64,000 bases of DNA from Erythrobacter tepidarius (GCF_002155695.1 NZ_MUYJ01000003.1:1-64000), one strand, 5' to 3'. Positions 34,646 to 43,727 are shown, counted from the stretch's first letter. Translations and numbers: made by a program. Notes: a model not told the origin generated them from the letters alone.

Positions 34646-35678
34646 GAATGGGAGCAATCTTTCCGTGATCGAAGCGCGGTATCACGATAGCGTTAATGTC
34701 TTGCAAGCACTGACTGCGCCTGCAGCCGCCGCACCCTTCGACCGCGCGGAGTGGTATGCCCTGCTCGCCGAGACCGGCCTTACCCCGCTGATCGCGATCG
34801 CCAGCGATGCCGAACACACCGCCGCCCTTGCCCTGACGCAGGAAGGCGGACGAATCGCGCCGTTGCGTAACTGGTACTCTTTCACCTGGCGCCAGCTCGC
34901 TCCCGAGGGCGAGGCGGGCGACCGGCTGCTCGAAGCGATCGCACGGCAGTTGAAGACCCGCGGCCACCGCGTCACGCTCGAACCCGTGCCGGGCGAGGAC
35001 GGCTCGGCCGAGCGTCTCGCCCGTGCCTTTCGTGCCGCCGGCTGGCGGGTCGCGGTCGAAACCTGCGACACCAATCACATTCTCGAGGTCCGGGGACGCA
35101 GCTTCGCGGAGTACTGGTCGCGCCGTCCGGGGCCGCTACGCACCACGCTCAAGCGCAAGGCAAACAAGGTCGTGACCGAGGTGCTCACTCGCTTCGATCC
35201 GGCGGTTTGGGCCGAATATGAGGCAATCTATGCCGCGAGCTGGAAGCCGGCCGAAGACCAGCCGGCGATGCTGCGCGCCTTTGCACAGAGCGAGGGCGCG
35301 GCCGGTCGGCTGCGGCTGGGGGTTGCCCGGGCCGAGGGAATCGCGGTGGCAGCCCAGTGCTGGACGGTCGAAAACGGCGTCGCCTACATCCACAAGCTTG
35401 CCCATCTCGAAAGCCACAAATCGCTCTCCGCCGGCACGACGCTCAGCGCCGCGCTGTTTGCCCACGTGATCGATATCGACAAGGTCGACCTGGTCGACTT
35501 CGGCACTGGCGACCAGCGCTACAAGGCTGACTGGATGGAAGCCGTGCGCCCCCGGTTCCGCATCGACTGTCTCGACTTGGGGCAGCCTGCCGCCTGGGCG
35601 CCGCTGGCCAAGCGCTTGCTGCGCGGCGCAGGCGCATCGCCCGCCGCAACGCTTGCACGCGCGCGGCGGCATGGCTAA
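34644..35678 (+). CDS. GNAT/FemAB-like acyltransferase of the XrtA locus
   Basis: 344 residues with the BioF2-like acetyltransferase domain: NHILEVRGRSFAEYWSRRPG, LKRKANKVVTEVLTRFDPA, then AVAAQCWTVENGVAYIHKLA and DKVDLVDFGTGDQRYKADWM. This architecture resembles FemAB-type aminoacyl or acyl transferases. It opens the plus-strand carrier-protein block and so may transfer the carrier-bound group to its acceptor. Start choice is open: ATG 34644 is face to face with the ligase start, while GTG 34665 has GGGAG 10 bases upstream and would remove 7 residues. Confidence 0.8.
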   Translation: MNGSNLSVIEARYHDSVNVLQALTAPAAAAPFDRAEWYALLAETGLTPLIAIASDAEHTAALALTQEGGRIAPLRNWYSFTWRQLAPEGEAGDRLLEAIARQLKTRGHRVTLEPVPGEDGSAERLARAFRAAGWRVAVETCDTNHILEVRGRSFAEYWSRRPGPLRTTLKRKANKVVTEVLTRFDPAVWAEYEAIYAASWKPAEDQPAMLRAFAQSEGAAGRLRLGVARAEGIAVAAQCWTVENGVAYIHKLAHLESHKSLSAGTTLSAALFAHVIDIDKVDLVDFGTGDQRYKADWMEAVRPRFRIDCLDLGQPAAWAPLAKRLLRGAGASPAATLARARRHG

Positions 35679-35720
35679 GCCCCGCGGCCAAGCGTCGATC
35701 ACAGGGATTTGGGCGATCCG

Positions 35721-36017
35721 ATGAATGCTAATCCAACCCTCGCAAGCGAGGCCGCCGAAGCCGCGCTCGATCAGGAACTCAAGGGCTTGATTGCCGACGT
35801 TCTCGGCCTCGATCCCGCGCAGGCGGCGGCCTTGGCGCCGGATTCGGGCCTGTTCGGCCACCTGCCCGAACTGGATTCGATGGCGGTAGCCGGCCTGCTC
35901 ACCGAGATGGAGGACCGGCTTGGCATCGTGATCGAGGATGACGACGTCGATGGCGAGATGCTGGAAACCTATGGCGGCCTGCTGGCCTTTGCCCGGGCCA
36001 AGCTTGCCGGCGACTAG
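35721..36017 (+). CDS. Acyl carrier protein of the XrtA locus
   Basis: 98 residues of the phosphopantetheine-binding carrier family. The attachment serine is S53 in LPELDSMAVAGLLTEMEDRL, with the usual acidic helix and DDDVDGEMLETYGGL following. ATG 35721 is used; a TTG start 12 bases upstream is also open. It lies 42 bp after the acyltransferase gene and 12 bp before a hydrolase gene. The ligase at 33098 is the probable loader and the hydrolases downstream could release or edit the cargo. No ketosynthase is nearby, so fatty acid chain extension is unlikely. Confidence 0.92.
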   Translation: MNANPTLASEAAEAALDQELKGLIADVLGLDPAQAAALAPDSGLFGHLPELDSMAVAGLLTEMEDRLGIVIEDDDVDGEMLETYGGLLAFARAKLAGD

Positions 36018-36029
36018 GCCCGCCCAGGC

Positions 36030-36704
36030 GTGATTGCCGCCTGGAGTGTTGCCGGCGCCGATGGCGCGGTGGGAGAGGAACTGCTCCTCGCCTTCGATCG
36101 GGCGCGGCCTGTGCGCGTGCTCGTCTGCCCGGCTTGGTTCGATGAGGCCAACAAGCTGCGGCGCTTCACGGTCGAGGTGATGCGGCGCCTCGACAAGGCA
36201 GGGATCGACAGTTTCCTGCCCGATCTGCCCGGTTGCAACGACAGCCTCGCCAAGCTTGAAACCCAGACGCTCGGCGGATGGCGGGAAGGCATGTCGGCGG
36301 CAGCGCATGTCTTTGGTGCGACCCATGTCCTGGCCATCCGGGCCGGGGCGCTGCTGGCCCCCGCCCACCTTCCCGGGTGGCACTATGCCCCCCAATCCGG
36401 CCCCAAGACGCTGCGCGGGATGATCCGCGCCCGCACCATTGCCGCGCGCGAGGCCGGGCGGGAAGAAACCGCCGAGGCGCTGATGGCGCTGGGCCGCAGC
36501 AAGGGGCTGGTGCTCGGCGGCTGGCCGCTCGGCGCGGCGATGATCCGCGAACTGGAGCGCGCCGAGCCGGAGCTTGCCGAAGGGCAGAGCGTGATCGCCC
36601 AGAGTGCGCTCGGCGGCCCCGGACTGTGGCTGCGCGCCGAACCGGACGAGGACCCGCGCCAGAGCGACGCGCTGGCAGCGATCATCGCCGGGAGCCTGGC
36701 ATGA
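36030..36704 (+). CDS. XrtA-associated alpha/beta hydrolase-like protein (hydrolase 2)
   Basis: 224 residues with alpha/beta hydrolase-like strands (VRVLVCPAWFDEANKLRRFT and IDSFLPDLPGCNDSLAKL). At the nucleophile elbow the sequence is VLAIRAGALLAP, so Arg (R104) stands where the Ser, Cys or Asp nucleophile normally sits. It may be non-catalytic or use another residue. Context and order match the second hydrolase of exosortase A loci. The start is GTG 36030. Its stop overlaps the ATG of the next hydrolase (ATGA). Confidence 0.82.
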   Translation: MIAAWSVAGADGAVGEELLLAFDRARPVRVLVCPAWFDEANKLRRFTVEVMRRLDKAGIDSFLPDLPGCNDSLAKLETQTLGGWREGMSAAAHVFGATHVLAIRAGALLAPAHLPGWHYAPQSGPKTLRGMIRARTIAAREAGREETAEALMALGRSKGLVLGGWPLGAAMIRELERAEPELAEGQSVIAQSALGGPGLWLRAEPDEDPRQSDALAAIIAGSLA

Positions 36705-37495
36705 CTCGTCTTCGGCTTTCTTTCGCCTGCAAGGATTTGCGCCTTGCCGCAACGCTCGACACCGCGCCGGAAAGCGTCGGCCTGCTGATCGTCTCTGGCG
36801 GCAACGAGCTGCGTGCGGGCGCATTCTCCGGACAGGCAAGGCTTGCCGCGCGGATCGCCGAGAAGGGGTTTCCGGTGTTCCGTTTCGACCGGCGCGGGGT
36901 GGGGGACAGCGAAGGCGAGAACCGCGGCTTTCGTCACTCGGCCCGCGACATCACCGCAGCGATCGAGGCCTTCCGCGCCATCGCTCCACAGGTTCGGCGC
37001 GTGGTTGCTTTCGGCAATTGCGATGCGGCTTCGGCGCTGATGCTGATGGGCGGCGCGGGGTGCGATGGGCTGGTGCTGTCGAACCCCTGGACCATCGAAC
37101 AGGGCGAGAGCGGTACGGATGCCGACGCAATCCCGCCGCCAAGCGCGATCCGTGCGCGCTATCTCGCCAAGTTGAAGAACCCGCGCGAAATCGCACGCTT
37201 GCTCGGCGGCGGCGTCAATCTCGGCAAGCTGGCACGCGGCCTCATGCGCGCGCTCGGCCCTGCCCCGGCCGCGTCCAATCTCGCGCAGGAGATGCGCGAA
37301 GGGCTGGCTGGATTTACCGGCGAGACACGCATCCTACTTGCCACCGCCGATCGGACCGCACAGCTGTTCGAGGCGGCGTGGGACAAGAACGACCCGCGCA
37401 TCCGCCGCTGCGAAGGCGCAGGTCATGCCTTTGTCGAGCCTGAGCATCAGGCGTGGCTTGAAGCGCAGATCCTCGCGCTGCTCAAGGCCGGATAA
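36701..37495 (+). CDS. XrtA-associated alpha/beta hydrolase (hydrolase 1)
   Basis: 264 residues of the alpha/beta hydrolase superfamily: oxyanion-side LLIVSGGNELRAG, RRGVGDSEGENRGFRHSARD, nucleophile elbow VVAFGNCDAASALM with C107 in place of Ser, and the late His in GAGHAFVEPEHQAW. A Cys nucleophile suits thioester chemistry and could act on the carrier-bound acyl group. It starts at ATG 36701, overlapping the preceding stop by 4 bp, and its end overlaps the convergent rRNA methyltransferase gene by 14 bp. Substrate unknown. Confidence 0.88.
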   Translation: MTRLRLSFACKDLRLAATLDTAPESVGLLIVSGGNELRAGAFSGQARLAARIAEKGFPVFRFDRRGVGDSEGENRGFRHSARDITAAIEAFRAIAPQVRRVVAFGNCDAASALMLMGGAGCDGLVLSNPWTIEQGESGTDADAIPPPSAIRARYLAKLKNPREIARLLGGGVNLGKLARGLMRALGPAPAASNLAQEMREGLAGFTGETRILLATADRTAQLFEAAWDKNDPRIRRCEGAGHAFVEPEHQAWLEAQILALLKAG

Positions 37496-38681
37496 ACAGG
37501 CTGGTCAGCTCGACATGGGTCGACCAGCGGAACTGGCCCACCGGGCGCAGTTTCGCTAGCCGGAACCCGGCCTCTACCAACCTCGCCGCATCGCGCGCCC
37601 AGCTTGACGGATTGCAGCTGACATAGACCACGCGCCTGAGATTGCTGGCGGCGATCTGTGCGACCTGCGCACGGGCGCCTGCACGCGGGGGATCGAGCAG
37701 CACGGCATCGAACCGGTTCAATTCGGCAGGTTGGAGCGGCGAACGAAACAGATCGCGGTGAAGCGCCAGCACAGCGCCGCCCGCGAGCGCACCGGCGGTC
37801 TTGCAGGCAAGATAGGCGGCACGATCGGCCTCCACCCCCAGCACCTTGCGGCCCTCGCGCAAGGCAAAGGCGAAGGTGCCGAGACCCGCAAACAGATCGG
37901 CAATGCGGTGCGCATCGCCAAGCCACTCGGCGGCATCGGCGGCCATGCGGCTTTCGGCATCCTGCGTCGCCTGAAGAAAGGCCCCCGGCGGCAGGCTGAC
38001 CGGCACCCCGGAAAGCGTCACCGTCACCGGTTCCGGTTCCCACAGCGTCTCGGGGCCGTAGCCCTGATCGACGGTCAGACGGGCGAGCGCGTGATCGCGG
38101 GCAAAATCGAGCGCCGCCTCGGTCGGCCCGAGGCCGTCGAGAGGAAAATGGGCGAGGCTTACCTCAACCCCCTGATCGGCAAGGGTCAGGTCGATCCCGA
38201 CCATCGCCTTAGGGCCATGCGCCGCGATAAAGCCGCGCAAGGGCACGATCAGCGCGGCAAGCTGGGGGTGAAGCACCGGACATTCGGCCAGATCGACCAC
38301 ACGGTGCGATCCGCCCTCGCGGTAGCCGAGCACCGCGCCCTTGGCGGTGCGCAGACCATGCAGCCCGGCGCGACGACGGGTGTGCGGAGGCGAAAGGTGG
38401 ACGGGGAGCAATTCCTCCGGCCTCAGTCCTTGCCCAAGCGCCGCATTGACCACCCGGTCACGCACGAAGTCGGCGAGCACCACGTCATCGGCATGCTGCA
38501 ACTGGCACCCGCCGCAAGTCGAGAAATGGCGGCAGGTGGCGGCGACGTGGTGCGCGCCGGGCGTGATCGCCCCGCTCTCGTCGATAACATCGCCCGGCAC
38601 CGCGCCGGCGACATGCCGGGCCGAAGCGGTAACCCCGTCGCCCTTGGCGGCAAGGCGGATGATGGGTTCGGGGCTGCTCAC
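37482..38681 (-). CDS. 23S rRNA m5U methyltransferase, RlmD/RumA family
   Basis: 399 residues. The [4Fe-4S] ligands C50, C56, C59 and C134 (in ATCRHFSTCGGCQLQH and DLAECPVLHP) and the SAM-binding motif ADLFAGLGTFAFAL are visible. The catalytic Cys is in VVYVSCNPSSWARD, followed by RPVGQFRWSTHVELTSLF. This matches RlmD-type enzymes that make 5-methyluridine in 23S rRNA; RlmC or TrmA activity cannot be excluded. GTG 38681 overlaps the nnr stop (GTGA). The longer upstream frame is a shadow of nnr. Confidence 0.9.
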   Translation of the reverse strand: MSSPEPIIRLAAKGDGVTASARHVAGAVPGDVIDESGAITPGAHHVAATCRHFSTCGGCQLQHADDVVLADFVRDRVVNAALGQGLRPEELLPVHLSPPHTRRRAGLHGLRTAKGAVLGYREGGSHRVVDLAECPVLHPQLAALIVPLRGFIAAHGPKAMVGIDLTLADQGVEVSLAHFPLDGLGPTEAALDFARDHALARLTVDQGYGPETLWEPEPVTVTLSGVPVSLPPGAFLQATQDAESRMAADAAEWLGDAHRIADLFAGLGTFAFALREGRKVLGVEADRAAYLACKTAGALAGGAVLALHRDLFRSPLQPAELNRFDAVLLDPPRAGARAQVAQIAASNLRRVVYVSCNPSSWARDAARLVEAGFRLAKLRPVGQFRWSTHVELTSLFIRP

Positions 38682-40066
38682 CGGCAGGCCGCTAGCGCTT
38701 CGGGCACCCTTTCGGCAAGCTGCGAAGGCGTAAAGGCGGGGCCGGCACGCCGTGCGGCCTCGCCATGCAGCCACAGCGCCTCGCAGGCGGCGGTGAAGGG
38801 ATCGGCCCCAGTTGCCAAGCGACTCGCGGCAATCCCGGCAAGCACGTCTCCGGAACCGGCCACCGATAGCCAGCTCGGCGCGGGGGTGCCCAGCGCCAGC
38901 CTGCCATCGGGCGCGGCGATCACGCTGTCCGGCCCCTTGGCGAGCACCACCATGCCGCCAACCTTGGCCAGCGCCGCCGCACGGGCGCGCCGACCCTCGG
39001 CGATGATACCGAAAGCGCGGCACAGGCTCTCAAGCTCGCCATCATGCGGGGTGGCGAGTATCGGCAGCTTGCGCGCGAGCATCGCCGGCGCGAGCAGCAT
39101 CAGCGCGTCGGCATCGAGCACCAGTGCCCTTGCCTGGGCGAGTGCCTCGTCCAGCAGCACCCGCGCCGCTCCGTCACGTCCGAGGCCGGGGCCAATCAGC
39201 ACAGCGGCCATCCTCGGATCGGCAAGCGCCTGCGCGAGCGGTGCCGTCTCGGTCACGACCTCGGCGGGCGTGCGCGGATCGGGGCTGCGGGCGAGCAGTT
39301 TCACATAGCCCGCGCCTGCGTGCTGCGCGGCCTGGGCGGCCAGCAGGCCCGCCCCCGGCATCCTCCCCCCGACAATGCCGAGCAGTCCGCGGCGATACTT
39401 GTGGCAATCCGCCGCGGGCGCAGCGATCTGCGGCCGCCCGAGCAGTTGGGCCGCACCCTCCACGCGCGCAATCCCGATCGGCACGAGCCGCATCTGCCCC
39501 ATCAGCGCACGGCCTGGCAGGCTCCAATGCGCGAATTTCCAGGCGCCGAGCGCGAGCGTCAGATCATAGCCAGGCAACTTCTCGTTGAGCACCGCGCCGG
39601 TATCGCTGGCAATGCCCGAGGGCACATCCACCGCCACCCGGTAGCGGTGCCGTGCGGCGAGATCGCGCAGCAGCAGCGCGTGTTCGGCCACCAGCGGGCG
39701 CGCGAGACCTGAACCAAACAGGCAATCGACAAACACATCGCCCCGCACCGCGCCCGAAGTCGTCACGCCCCCGCCCCAGCGGCGCTTCGCCTCTTGCGCA
39801 GCCGCGGTGGCAGGCGCGAGCGGCGCAACTACCGTGACGGCATTGCCTGCCTCGCGCAGCCGCGACGCAATGACATAGCCATCGCCGCCATTGTTTCCAG
39901 GCCCGCACAGCACCGTGACCGATCGTCCCGCCGCCACCCGCCGGATCCACTCGGCCGCGCCGCTCGCGGCAACGTCCATCAGTTCGCAAACGCTCATCCC
40001 CGCATCGAACAGCGCCTGCTCGGCAGCGCGCATCTGTTCGGCGGTGAGGATCTGCCGCAAGTTCAC
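38678..40066 (-). CDS. nnr: Bifunctional NAD(P)HX epimerase/ADP-dependent dehydratase
   Basis: 462 residues that repair damaged hydrated NAD(P)H. The N-terminal epimerase half (YjeF_N) has RSVTVLCGPGNNGGDGYVIA and RVAVDVPSGIASDTG. The C-terminal kinase-like dehydratase half has LLGIVGGRMPGAGLLAAQAA, VLIGPGLGRDGAARV, ATPHDGELESLCRAFGI and the ATP-site SVAGSGDVLAGIAA. GTG 40066 overlaps the end of the small lipoprotein gene (GTGA). Both halves look intact and the length is usual. Confidence 0.94.
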   Translation of the reverse strand: MNLRQILTAEQMRAAEQALFDAGMSVCELMDVAASGAAEWIRRVAAGRSVTVLCGPGNNGGDGYVIASRLREAGNAVTVVAPLAPATAAAQEAKRRWGGGVTTSGAVRGDVFVDCLFGSGLARPLVAEHALLLRDLAARHRYRVAVDVPSGIASDTGAVLNEKLPGYDLTLALGAWKFAHWSLPGRALMGQMRLVPIGIARVEGAAQLLGRPQIAAPAADCHKYRRGLLGIVGGRMPGAGLLAAQAAQHAGAGYVKLLARSPDPRTPAEVVTETAPLAQALADPRMAAVLIGPGLGRDGAARVLLDEALAQARALVLDADALMLLAPAMLARKLPILATPHDGELESLCRAFGIIAEGRRARAAALAKVGGMVVLAKGPDSVIAAPDGRLALGTPAPSWLSVAGSGDVLAGIAASRLATGADPFTAACEALWLHGEAARRAGPAFTPSQLAERVPEALAACR

Positions 40067-40455
40067 GATGCGTCGGTGAGCAAGGCAAGCGGGATGCGAT
40101 AGCGATCTGCGCCGATGGTGAACTCCACTTCGGCCTGCCGGCCAATTTCCGGCACCAGCGGCTCGGCCCCGTCGCGGGTCATCAGTGCGCCATTGGCCGG
40201 ATCGCGGGTCAGCCGGCGAAAGCCGCCGTCCGGGTGGTAGAGAATGATCTCGTTGCCGCCTGGGCGACGCTCGACGAAGCAGCCGCGCGACAGTGCCGCC
40301 CCGGCCCCGATCGCGCAGGTCATCACCGCGCCCGAGGGCGAAGCGGAGGCCCTGGCATGAGGTGATGGGGCCGATCCGCCTTCAGAGCCGCAACCCGCCA
40401 CCCCGCCAGCGGCGGTGGCAAGCAGGAGCAACGGGCTAAATGTCCGCAAACACAT
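40063..40455 (-). CDS. Small putative lipoprotein
   Basis: 130 residues starting within the 3' end of ilvD (20-bp overlap). It has a lipoprotein signal: [19 protein letters not shown] then AGCGSEGG, giving a diacylated Cys. The mature part has a short Ser/Ala/Pro linker, two cysteines ([16 protein letters not shown]) and a likely beta-rich domain ([18 protein letters not shown]). No family recognised. Its overlap with ilvD and nnr suggests a coupled operon, but a functional connection to either is not visible. Confidence 0.7.
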   Translation of the reverse strand: MCLRTFSPLLLLATAAGGVAGCGSEGGSAPSPHARASASPSGAVMTCAIGAGAALSRGCFVERRPGGNEIILYHPDGGFRRLTRDPANGALMTRDGAEPLVPEIGRQAEVEFTIGADRYRIPLALLTDAS

Positions 40456-42157
40456 GGGTCTCCGCCTTGGCGCCCGGGTGCGTCACCGCCCCGTAACGCG
40501 CCTTCCCGACAACCTGTTGATAGCGCCACAAGGCGCCCGACTGGTAGTCGTTTGTGCGCGGTTGCCACGATTTGCGACGCTCGGCGAGGATCTCCTCGGG
40601 CACGTCCAGATCGATGGTGCCCTTCTCGGCATCGATCACGATGATGTCGCCATCCTCGACCAGCGCGATCGGGCCGCCATCGGCAGCCTCGGGGCAGACA
40701 TGACCGATGCAGAAGCCCCGCGTCGCGCCGGAGAAGCGCCCGTCGGTGATGAGCGCGATCTTCTCGCCCATGCCCTGGCCGTACAGCGCGGCGGTGGTCG
40801 AGAGCATTTCGCGCATCCCGGGGCCGCCCTTGGGCCCTTCATAGCGGATAACGATCACGCAGCCCTCGGCAATATCGCGCCTTTCGACCGCGGCGAAGGC
40901 GTCTTCCTCGCAATCGAACACCCGCGCCGGGCCGGAGAACTGGAGGCGCGCCATCCCGGCGACCTTCACGATCGCGCCGTCCGGCGCAAGGCTGCCCTTG
41001 AGGCCCACAACCCCGCCAGTCGGCGTGATCGGGTTCTTCACATCGTAAAACACCTTCTGGTCAGGGTTCCAGGTGATCTCTTCGAGGTTCTCGCCAATGG
41101 TCTTGCCGGTAACCGTCAGCGGATTGGGATCGATGAATCCGCCGTCGAGCAGCGTCTTCATCGCCATATAGACCCCGCCGGCCTCGTGCATATCTTTGGC
41201 GACATACTTCCCACCCGGCTTCAAATCCGCAATGTAAGGCGTTGATTTAAAGATATCCGCGACATCAAAGAGATCAAAGTCAATGCCGCATTCGTTGGCC
41301 ATGGCAGGCAGGTGAAGCGCAGCGTTGGTCGAACCGCCGGTGGCTGCAACCACCCGCGCCGCGTTGATGAAGGCCTCGCGGGTGCAGATATCGCGCGGGC
41401 GCAGGTTGCGGGCGACGAGTTCCATCACCTGCTTGCCCGCGGCCAGCGCGATATCCTCGCGCGATTTGTAAGGAGCCGGCGCCATGTTACTGTTCGGCAG
41501 AGATAAGCCAATCGCCTCGCCGACACAGGCCATGGTGTTGGCGGTGAACTGGCCGCCGCAGGCGCCGTGGCCGGGACAGGCGACCTTTTCGAGCGCGATC
41601 AGCTCGTCCAAGGGGCAATTGCCCGCGGCGAACTGACCCACGGCCTCGAACACATCGACCACGGTCACATCCTTGCCGCGGTGGGTGCCGGGCAGGATCG
41701 AGCCGCCATAGACGAAGATCGAGGGAACATTGAGCCGCAGCATCGCCATCATCATGCCGGGCAGGCTCTTGTCGCAGCCAGCAAAGCCGACAAGCGCGTC
41801 ATAACAATGGCCCCTGACCGATACTTCGATCGAATCCGCAATGATCTCGCGGCTGATGAGCGAGGACTTCATGCCCTGATGGCCCATCGCGATGCCGTCG
41901 GTGACGGTGATGGTGTTGAACCGCCGCGGGGTGCCGCCGCCGGCGATCACGCCTTCGCGGCAGATATCGGCCTGGGCGTTGAGGGTGGTGTTGCAAGGCG
42001 CCGAATCGTTCCCCGCGCTGACCACGCCGACGAAAGGCTTGGCAATATCTGCCTCGGTCATGCCCATTGCATAATAATATGAGCGATGCGGCGCGCGCTC
42101 CGGGCCGAGCGAAACATGGCGGCTGGGGAGCTTCGACTTGTCAAACTTCTGCGACAT
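40436..42157 (-). CDS. ilvD: Dihydroxy-acid dehydratase
   Basis: 573 residues. Catalyses dehydration of 2,3-dihydroxy-isovalerate and its homologue in branched-chain amino-acid synthesis. Conserved features include [15 protein letters not shown] (Fe-S Cys), [18 protein letters not shown] (second Cys), [20 protein letters not shown] and the late [19 protein letters not shown]. Full length, ATG 42157. It heads a minus-strand operon with the small lipoprotein, nnr and the rRNA methyltransferase. No leucine/isoleucine attenuator or leader peptide was noticed in the 41 bp separating it from the next upstream gene. Confidence 0.97.
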   Translation of the reverse strand: MSQKFDKSKLPSRHVSLGPERAPHRSYYYAMGMTEADIAKPFVGVVSAGNDSAPCNTTLNAQADICREGVIAGGGTPRRFNTITVTDGIAMGHQGMKSSLISREIIADSIEVSVRGHCYDALVGFAGCDKSLPGMMMAMLRLNVPSIFVYGGSILPGTHRGKDVTVVDVFEAVGQFAAGNCPLDELIALEKVACPGHGACGGQFTANTMACVGEAIGLSLPNSNMAPAPYKSREDIALAAGKQVMELVARNLRPRDICTREAFINAARVVAATGGSTNAALHLPAMANECGIDFDLFDVADIFKSTPYIADLKPGGKYVAKDMHEAGGVYMAMKTLLDGGFIDPNPLTVTGKTIGENLEEITWNPDQKVFYDVKNPITPTGGVVGLKGSLAPDGAIVKVAGMARLQFSGPARVFDCEEDAFAAVERRDIAEGCVIVIRYEGPKGGPGMREMLSTTAALYGQGMGEKIALITDGRFSGATRGFCIGHVCPEAADGGPIALVEDGDIIVIDAEKGTIDLDVPEEILAERRKSWQPRTNDYQSGALWRYQQVVGKARYGAVTHPGAKAETHVFADI

Positions 42158-42198
42158 AAGATTTCCCGTTGGCGGCGATTTGCGAAACGCCCTTGCCG

Positions 42199-42915
42199 CT
42201 AGCGAAGCGCGGACGCAACCCTTTGCGCAATTTTTGCCAAGAGCGCGGCCCAGCGGAAGTGGTCTGCCGAGGTTTGCGTCAGATCCTGCCGCAATTCGAT
42301 GCCCAGATAGGGACGGCCCCGCGCTTCGGCATGGCGGTTCATGGTGTAGTTGAGGTCGCGGCCCGAATAGGGGAGATTGTCGCCGACATTGAGCCCCTCG
42401 GCCACCAGTAGCGGAATGGCGATGCGGGCGGCGCGATCATCCTCGTTATACAGGACGCCAACCTGCCATGGCCGCTGCTGATCGCTGGTCGCGAGGCGGG
42501 GCGTGAATGAGTGGAGCGAGAGGATCAAGGCAGGCTGCGCGACCTCCAGCCAGTGCTCCAGCGCGGCGTGATAGGGGCGGTGGAAGCGGGCAAGCCGCCC
42601 TTCCCTGTCTGCGCCGATATTGCCAGGTATCGGGTGGCCGTCGCTGGATTCCGGCACGAGACCGGGGGCGGTCTCCTCGCGGTTCAAGTCGCACACGAGG
42701 CGGCTCACCGCGGCGATGTGGCCGGGGATGGCGTGATCCTGCGCCAGTCGCTCGGCGATAGCCGCGGTGCCGATGTCGAGGGCGATGTGTTCGCGGAGCA
42801 GGTGCGGGGGGATGCCGAGCGAGATGTCCTCCGGCACGCGGTTTGAGGCGTGGTCGGCGACCAGCACGATCCCGCCGGGGGTCGGCGCGCCGATCTGGCG
42901 GAAGATCTCGCTCAT
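42199..42915 (-). CDS. N-formylglutamate amidohydrolase family protein
   Basis: 238 residues. The family hydrolyses N-formyl-L-glutamate in histidine degradation or similar N-formyl compounds. Seen: [17 protein letters not shown] near the start, [29 protein letters not shown] [17 protein letters not shown], and [12 protein letters not shown] in the core. ATG 42915 overlaps the ispE stop (ATGA). No hut genes are nearby, so the physiological substrate is uncertain. Confidence 0.88.
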   Translation of the reverse strand: MSEIFRQIGAPTPGGIVLVADHASNRVPEDISLGIPPHLLREHIALDIGTAAIAERLAQDHAIPGHIAAVSRLVCDLNREETAPGLVPESSDGHPIPGNIGADREGRLARFHRPYHAALEHWLEVAQPALILSLHSFTPRLATSDQQRPWQVGVLYNEDDRAARIAIPLLVAEGLNVGDNLPYSGRDLNYTMNRHAEARGRPYLGIELRQDLTQTSADHFRWAALLAKIAQRVASALR

Positions 42916-43709
42916 CGCAGTCGCCCGGCCATGGTCCACCACCCGGCAGGCATGGCCGCCGCTGCCGCATCGCGGGCCTCGGGCGTATCGTAGAGCGCAA
43001 AGCAGGTCGCGCCAGAGCCGGACATCCTCGCAAGCCAAGGCGCGGTGTCGCGCAGGCTTGCCAGAACCTCGGCGATCACCGGGCAGAGCGAAATCGCGGG
43101 GGCTTCGAGGTCGTTGCGCCCTTCCCGCGCAATTTTGGACGCCGGGCCTACCGGCAGCGGGCCGCGATCCTCGCCATCCCACGTCTTGAACACCGGCCCG
43201 GTCGAGAGCGGCACGCGCGGGTTGACCAGCAGGACGGGGGTTCCGGCGAGGTCGTCCTCGACCGCAAACCGCTCGGTGCCGGTGCCGAGGCCGATATGGG
43301 TGTGGCTGAGCACGCAGGCAGGCACATCCGCGCCGAGCGTCGCAGCCCTCGCCTGCCAGTCATCGGGCAGGCCGCTCATTGCCTCGACGATCCGGAACAC
43401 CGCCCCGGCATCCGCCGACCCACCGCCGAGGCCAGCGGCAACGGGGAGGTTTTTTTCCAATGTCACCGCGAGGCCCTGCGGGCGCGGGAGGGCGGTGAGC
43501 GCGCGGGCGACGAGATTGTCGAAGGGATTGTCGAGCACCCCTGCAAACTCGCCCAGCGTGGTCACGCTGTCCTGCGCGGCGGGCTCCGCCACCAACACAT
43601 CGCCCGCATCGACGAAGGCGAACAGGGTCTCAAGCGCGTGATACCCGTCCTCCCGCCGCCTGCGAACATGCAGCGCGAGGTTGATCTTGGCGTAGGCGGT
43701 TTCGATCAT
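42912..43709 (-). CDS. ispE: CDP-ME kinase (isoprenoid MEP pathway)
   Basis: 265 residues of the GHMP kinase fold. It phosphorylates 4-diphosphocytidyl-2-C-methyl-D-erythritol in the non-mevalonate pathway. Evidence: the N-terminal AYAKINLALHVRRRREDGYH, the ATP-binding glycine loop NLPVAAGLGGGSADAGAV, and the C-terminal ARMSGSGATCFALYD. ATG 43709. It is coupled to the N-formylglutamate amidohydrolase gene by a 4-bp overlap. Confidence 0.95.
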   Translation of the reverse strand: MIETAYAKINLALHVRRRREDGYHALETLFAFVDAGDVLVAEPAAQDSVTTLGEFAGVLDNPFDNLVARALTALPRPQGLAVTLEKNLPVAAGLGGGSADAGAVFRIVEAMSGLPDDWQARAATLGADVPACVLSHTHIGLGTGTERFAVEDDLAGTPVLLVNPRVPLSTGPVFKTWDGEDRGPLPVGPASKIAREGRNDLEAPAISLCPVIAEVLASLRDTAPWLARMSGSGATCFALYDTPEARDAAAAAMPAGWWTMAGRLR

Positions 43710-43727
43710 TCCACTACCGCTACCTCG

